NCBI GenBank assembly: GCA_034429215.1 | Contig: DAOUGI010000080.1 | Location: 40,756-104,755, forward strand | DNA length: 64,000 nucleotides | Source: JAFGOG01 sp034429215 | GTDB taxonomy: Bacteria; Chloroflexota; Anaerolineae; JAAYZQ01 | Direction: 5' to 3' | In this document: one piece after another, positions 61,738 to 64,000 of the stretch | Layout of the letters: each line of letters begins with the position of its first letter | Position numbering within the stretch: position 1 is the first letter of the stretch | Notes under the pieces: model-generated | What the model saw: only the letters and a program-made list of their open reading frames with translations | The model's database searches: none | Told to the model about the DNA's origin: nothing | Position numbers and translations under genes: made by a program

Positions 61738-63015
61738 TTATCCATTGCACACCTGCGCCACCTGCTCGGCAGTCGACTGTACCTGATCGTAGACACTCAG
61801 GATCTGATCGGCGACAGCCGGCCAGCCAAAGCGACCGGCCCACTGAGCAGCTTGCCGGCCCAACCGGCGGCGCAGGCCATCGTCGTCAAGCAACGATCGG
61901 ATCTTGGCCGCCAATAGCTCGGGATCGCGGTCGGGCACCAGAAAACCGGTTTGACCATCCTGGACAGTAAAGGCCAAACCGCCCACCTTGGAGGCGATCA
62001 CCGGCGTGCCACAAGCCATCGCTTCCAGGGCGACCATGCCGAACGACTCGTAGCGAGAAGGCACTACGGTCACGTCGGCGGCCGAATAGTAGTAAAGCAG
62101 TGTATCCTGGTTCTGAGCGCCCATAAAAGTCACCAGGTGCTCGATGCCAAGCTCAGTCTGCAGACGCTGCAGACGGGCTAATTCCGTCTTGACCTGCGCC
62201 GCGCCGGCGCCCGGCGCCCCGCCGACGATGATCACCGACAGGTCTTCCTGTTTGCTGGCGCCGTCCGAGGCCAGCACCGCCATGGCCCGCAGCAGAGTGT
62301 CGATCCCCTTCAACGGCTCGATCCGCCCCACAAATAGGACAACGCGCCGCCCGGCAGGCAGTCCCAGCATCTGGCGGGCCTGGTCTTGAGGCACAGGCCG
62401 GAACAGGCTCAGGTCAACGCCGCACGGCACGACTATGATCTTGCCAGCATCAGCGCCGTACAACCAGACCATTTGCGCCCGCTCCAGAGGCGTAGCCGCA
62501 ACCAGAGAGTCGGCGAAGGCCATCACATCAGCCTCGGCCTGGATCCGCCTTTCTGTCTCCCAGTCCTGCGGTCCAGAGGCCACTGCGTTTTTCATCTGTC
62601 CCAAGGTGTGGAACATCTGGACGATGGGCGCACCCCAGGCCTGACGCAGGTGGCGCGCTACCAGACCAGACAGCCAATAGTGGCTATGAATGACGTCGTA
62701 GGTCAGTCCTTCGCGGCAGGCAAAATCGAGGACACCTTGGACGAACTGGGGCAGATGGTCTGCCACTTGGTTCTTGTCATAAGGGGCTTCGGCACCGGCC
62801 GGCACGTGAATGACGCGGCCATTCGGTCCCAGTTCCTTGCTGATACGAGGCATGGCCGGGTTCTGCGAGCGGGTGAAACAATCTACGGCAATGCCGCGCC
62901 GGCCCAACTCGCGACTCAGGTCACGGACGTAGACGTTCATGCCACCTGTTTCCTTACCACCCAGCATGGCAAGAGGACAGGTGTGGACGCTGATCATAGC
63001 GACGCGGCGGATCAT
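61738..63015 (-). CDS. GT4-family glycosyltransferase
   Basis: 425 residues from the ATG at 63015. The start RVAMISVHTCPLAMLGGKETGGMNVYVRDLSRELGRRGIAVDCFTR and the segment DVIHSHYWLSGLVARHLRQAWG are typical of GT4 enzymes of the MshA/sucrose-phosphate-synthase type. The donor-site motif ESFGMVALEAMACGTPVIASKVGGLAFTVQDGQTGFLVP is intact, and FVGRIEPLKGIDTLLRAM is the usual mid-protein block. Donor and acceptor cannot be fixed. No clear ribosome site; it follows the membrane-anchored gene by 11 bases, so coupling is likely. Confidence 0.92.
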   Translation of the reverse strand: MIRRVAMISVHTCPLAMLGGKETGGMNVYVRDLSRELGRRGIAVDCFTRSQNPAMPRISKELGPNGRVIHVPAGAEAPYDKNQVADHLPQFVQGVLDFACREGLTYDVIHSHYWLSGLVARHLRQAWGAPIVQMFHTLGQMKNAVASGPQDWETERRIQAEADVMAFADSLVAATPLERAQMVWLYGADAGKIIVVPCGVDLSLFRPVPQDQARQMLGLPAGRRVVLFVGRIEPLKGIDTLLRAMAVLASDGASKQEDLSVIIVGGAPGAGAAQVKTELARLQRLQTELGIEHLVTFMGAQNQDTLLYYYSAADVTVVPSRYESFGMVALEAMACGTPVIASKVGGLAFTVQDGQTGFLVPDRDPELLAAKIRSLLDDDGLRRRLGRQAAQWAGRFGWPAVADQILSVYDQVQSTAEQVAQVCNG

Positions 63016-63026
63016 CGATTGGCTAT

Positions 63027-63638
63027 CTAGCGTACCTTTTGCCAGAGGACCTGAATATTCTGGATACCGGTCTCCGCATTGTCGTCGGTCCGGAAGGTCT
63101 GCAGCCTGGATGCCGCCTGCATGTCGTCGGTCAGGACCTGGATGCTCCACACACCAGCCAAGGGCTTGTCGGCCAGCCGGATCTCATAGTTCCCATCCAC
63201 GTCGGTTTTGACGATCGCTGAGGCAGCGACGCCGTCAGCATACCAGACAATGAGCGGAACACCAGAGATTGGTTTCCCTTCGGCATCAGTGACCTGGCCA
63301 AAAAAACCGGTCCACTCGGCGCTCGGCCGAGCCCCGGCGCTCACAAAGTCAAAACCCGGGGTATCCGTACCGGTCATAATCAGCGACGGGACAACCTCCG
63401 CTGGCGACGGAGTATCGGCCGGCACCTGCATGGAACTGGAGGTGCTGGTTGGGCTGAGTGTGGCTGCAGCCTCAACGGTAGGGGTAGCCGCCTCATTCTT
63501 GCCCCGGCCCCTGGTCACCAGGAGCGCGACAAGGATCACGATCACTACCACCAGCGCCAAGGCCGCGAGGGCATAGATTCGTGTTGAGCGCCGCTTTGGG
63601 CCGGCCTGCCCAGGCTCCGCTATATCTGTCCCACTCAT
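63027..63638 (-). CDS. Membrane-anchored protein with carboxypeptidase-regulatory-like domain
   Basis: 203 residues. A cytoplasmic basic N-terminus and one membrane helix (IYALAALALVVVIVILVALLV, about 21-41) are followed by a Thr/Ser/Pro linker and a C-terminal beta-sandwich (about 110-203): WTGFFGQVTDAEGKPISGVPLIVWYADGVA...VKTDVDGNYEIRLAD, the carboxypeptidase-regulatory-like pattern. No enzyme motif. GGGGAGG precedes the ATG. It leads a two-gene unit with the GT4 enzyme. Confidence 0.82.
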   Translation of the reverse strand: MSGTDIAEPGQAGPKRRSTRIYALAALALVVVIVILVALLVTRGRGKNEAATPTVEAAATLSPTSTSSSMQVPADTPSPAEVVPSLIMTGTDTPGFDFVSAGARPSAEWTGFFGQVTDAEGKPISGVPLIVWYADGVAASAIVKTDVDGNYEIRLADKPLAGVWSIQVLTDDMQAASRLQTFRTDDNAETGIQNIQVLWQKVR

Positions 63639-63685
63639 GGGTCACCTCCCCGTGCGAATGTGAAGCGCTAAGCCCCACGACAACC

Positions 63686-63714
63686 ATTCTATCACAAAGC
63701 CGCGCTCTGGGCAA
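63686..63714 (-). promoter_or_regulatory. Promoter for the 63638 gene, inside the recA terminator
   Basis: Minus strand TTGCCC (63714-63709), 17-base spacer, TAGAAT (63691-63686). Its -35 lies at the loop of the recA terminator hairpin. Confidence 0.5.
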
Positions 63715-63731
63715 GTTACCCAGAGCGCGGC
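63699..63731 (-). terminator. Terminator of recA
   Basis: GCCGCGCTCTGGG (63699-63711) pairs perfectly with CCCAGAGCGCGGC (63719-63731); on the minus strand it is followed by TTTGT. Confidence 0.78.
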
Positions 63732-63766
63732 ATTCATCCGATCGCAAAGGCAATTGCAAACTGCCC

Positions 63767-64000
63767 TTATGCCCCTATCTCTTCGATCTCGGCTAGTTCT
63801 GCCGTCTCATCCAGGTCAAAGGCAGGGGTCGCGTCCAGTGCTTCCATGCCTGTCTGCTGGCGGATGGCGCTTTCGATCTCCAGGCACAGAGCCGGCTGCT
63901 CGCGCAGCACCTGTTTCGCATTCTCCCGCCCCTGCGCCAACTGGTTCCCATTGTATACATAGAATGAGCCCCGCTTCTCAATCAGCCCCATCTCCGCTCC
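63767..64000 (-). CDS. recA: RecA, C-terminal part only
   Basis: The reading frame runs off the window end, so only the last 77 or so residues are seen. GLIEKRGSFYVYNGNQLAQGRENAKQVLREQPALCLEIESAIRQQ matches the start of the RecA C-terminal domain (normally ..EKSGAWYSYNG..IGQGRENAK..L..NP..). The tail is acidic (DLDETAELAEIEEIGA), as in other RecA proteins. RecA carries out strand exchange and triggers the SOS response. It is followed by a strong terminator. Confidence 0.94.
   Translation of the reverse strand, partial: GAEMGLIEKRGSFYVYNGNQLAQGRENAKQVLREQPALCLEIESAIRQQTGMEALDATPAFDLDETAELAEIEEIGA

Overview
The window looks like chromosomal DNA of a GC-rich, free-living bacterium, most probably a member of Chloroflexota close to Anaerolineae. 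This is an inference from style, with no rRNA or marker tree behind it. The clues are Thr/Pro-rich linkers in secreted lipoproteins, two secreted proteins ending in YLPLVVRN, a decaprenyl-phosphate phosphoribosyltransferase-type UbiA protein, a T-box leader on valS, and a dense mix of housekeeping genes with many secreted or membrane proteins of unknown function. No rRNA, tRNA, CRISPR array, insertion sequence or prophage was seen.

Layout. 1-5 kb: a partial TPR-like gene, a duplicated-domain lipoprotein, then dnaX, a YbaB/EbfC gene and recR. 5-10 kb: a PD40 propeller lipoprotein, an HDAC-like hydrolase coupled to an unknown GT-A-like protein, and hisS. 10-19 kb: a GNAT protein, a membrane-GAF-HTH protein, a three-S1-domain protein, ftsK, a DUF72 gene and the yebC-ruvC-ruvA operon. 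19-26 kb: DUF951, GDPD, secD-secF and valS behind a T-box. 26-36 kb: a secreted kelch-like protein, dnaA, a REC-Roadblock protein, a DUF4350 protein, sppA, parA-parB and a DinB-family gene. 36-49 kb: a secreted YLPLV protein, a membrane spermidine-synthase-like protein, a MoaD/ThiS-like protein, RNase D, UbiA, PerM and three consecutive multi-membrane proteins of the PTPS-related/GT-C-like type. 48-54 kb: a LysM protein, a small zinc-ribbon membrane protein, a DUF2207-like membrane protein with a Cys-Ala tail, a radical SAM/SPASM enzyme and a double zinc-ribbon protein. 54-64 kb: an MFS protein, trpS, a Thr/Pro-linker protein, an M50 protease, a gluzincin-like protein, a second PD40 lipoprotein, a GT4 glycosyltransferase, a membrane-anchored protein and the 3' end of recA.

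The most interesting locus is 49.87-53.30 kb. The DUF2207-like protein ends in seven cysteines alternating with alanine, and five bases later begins a radical SAM protein with an N-terminal PqqD/RRE-like domain and a C-terminal SPASM domain. This looks like a RiPP-style modification system whose substrate is the cytoplasmic tail of a large membrane protein.

Regulatory signals are unusually readable. Many genes have a good sigma-70-type promoter (TTGACA or TTGC.. / N16-17 / TATAAT or TACAAT), often with a TGG just before the -10 box. At rnd, perM and probably parA the -10 box lies 6-10 bases before the start codon, which implies leaderless mRNAs. Strong intrinsic terminators separate most converging units.
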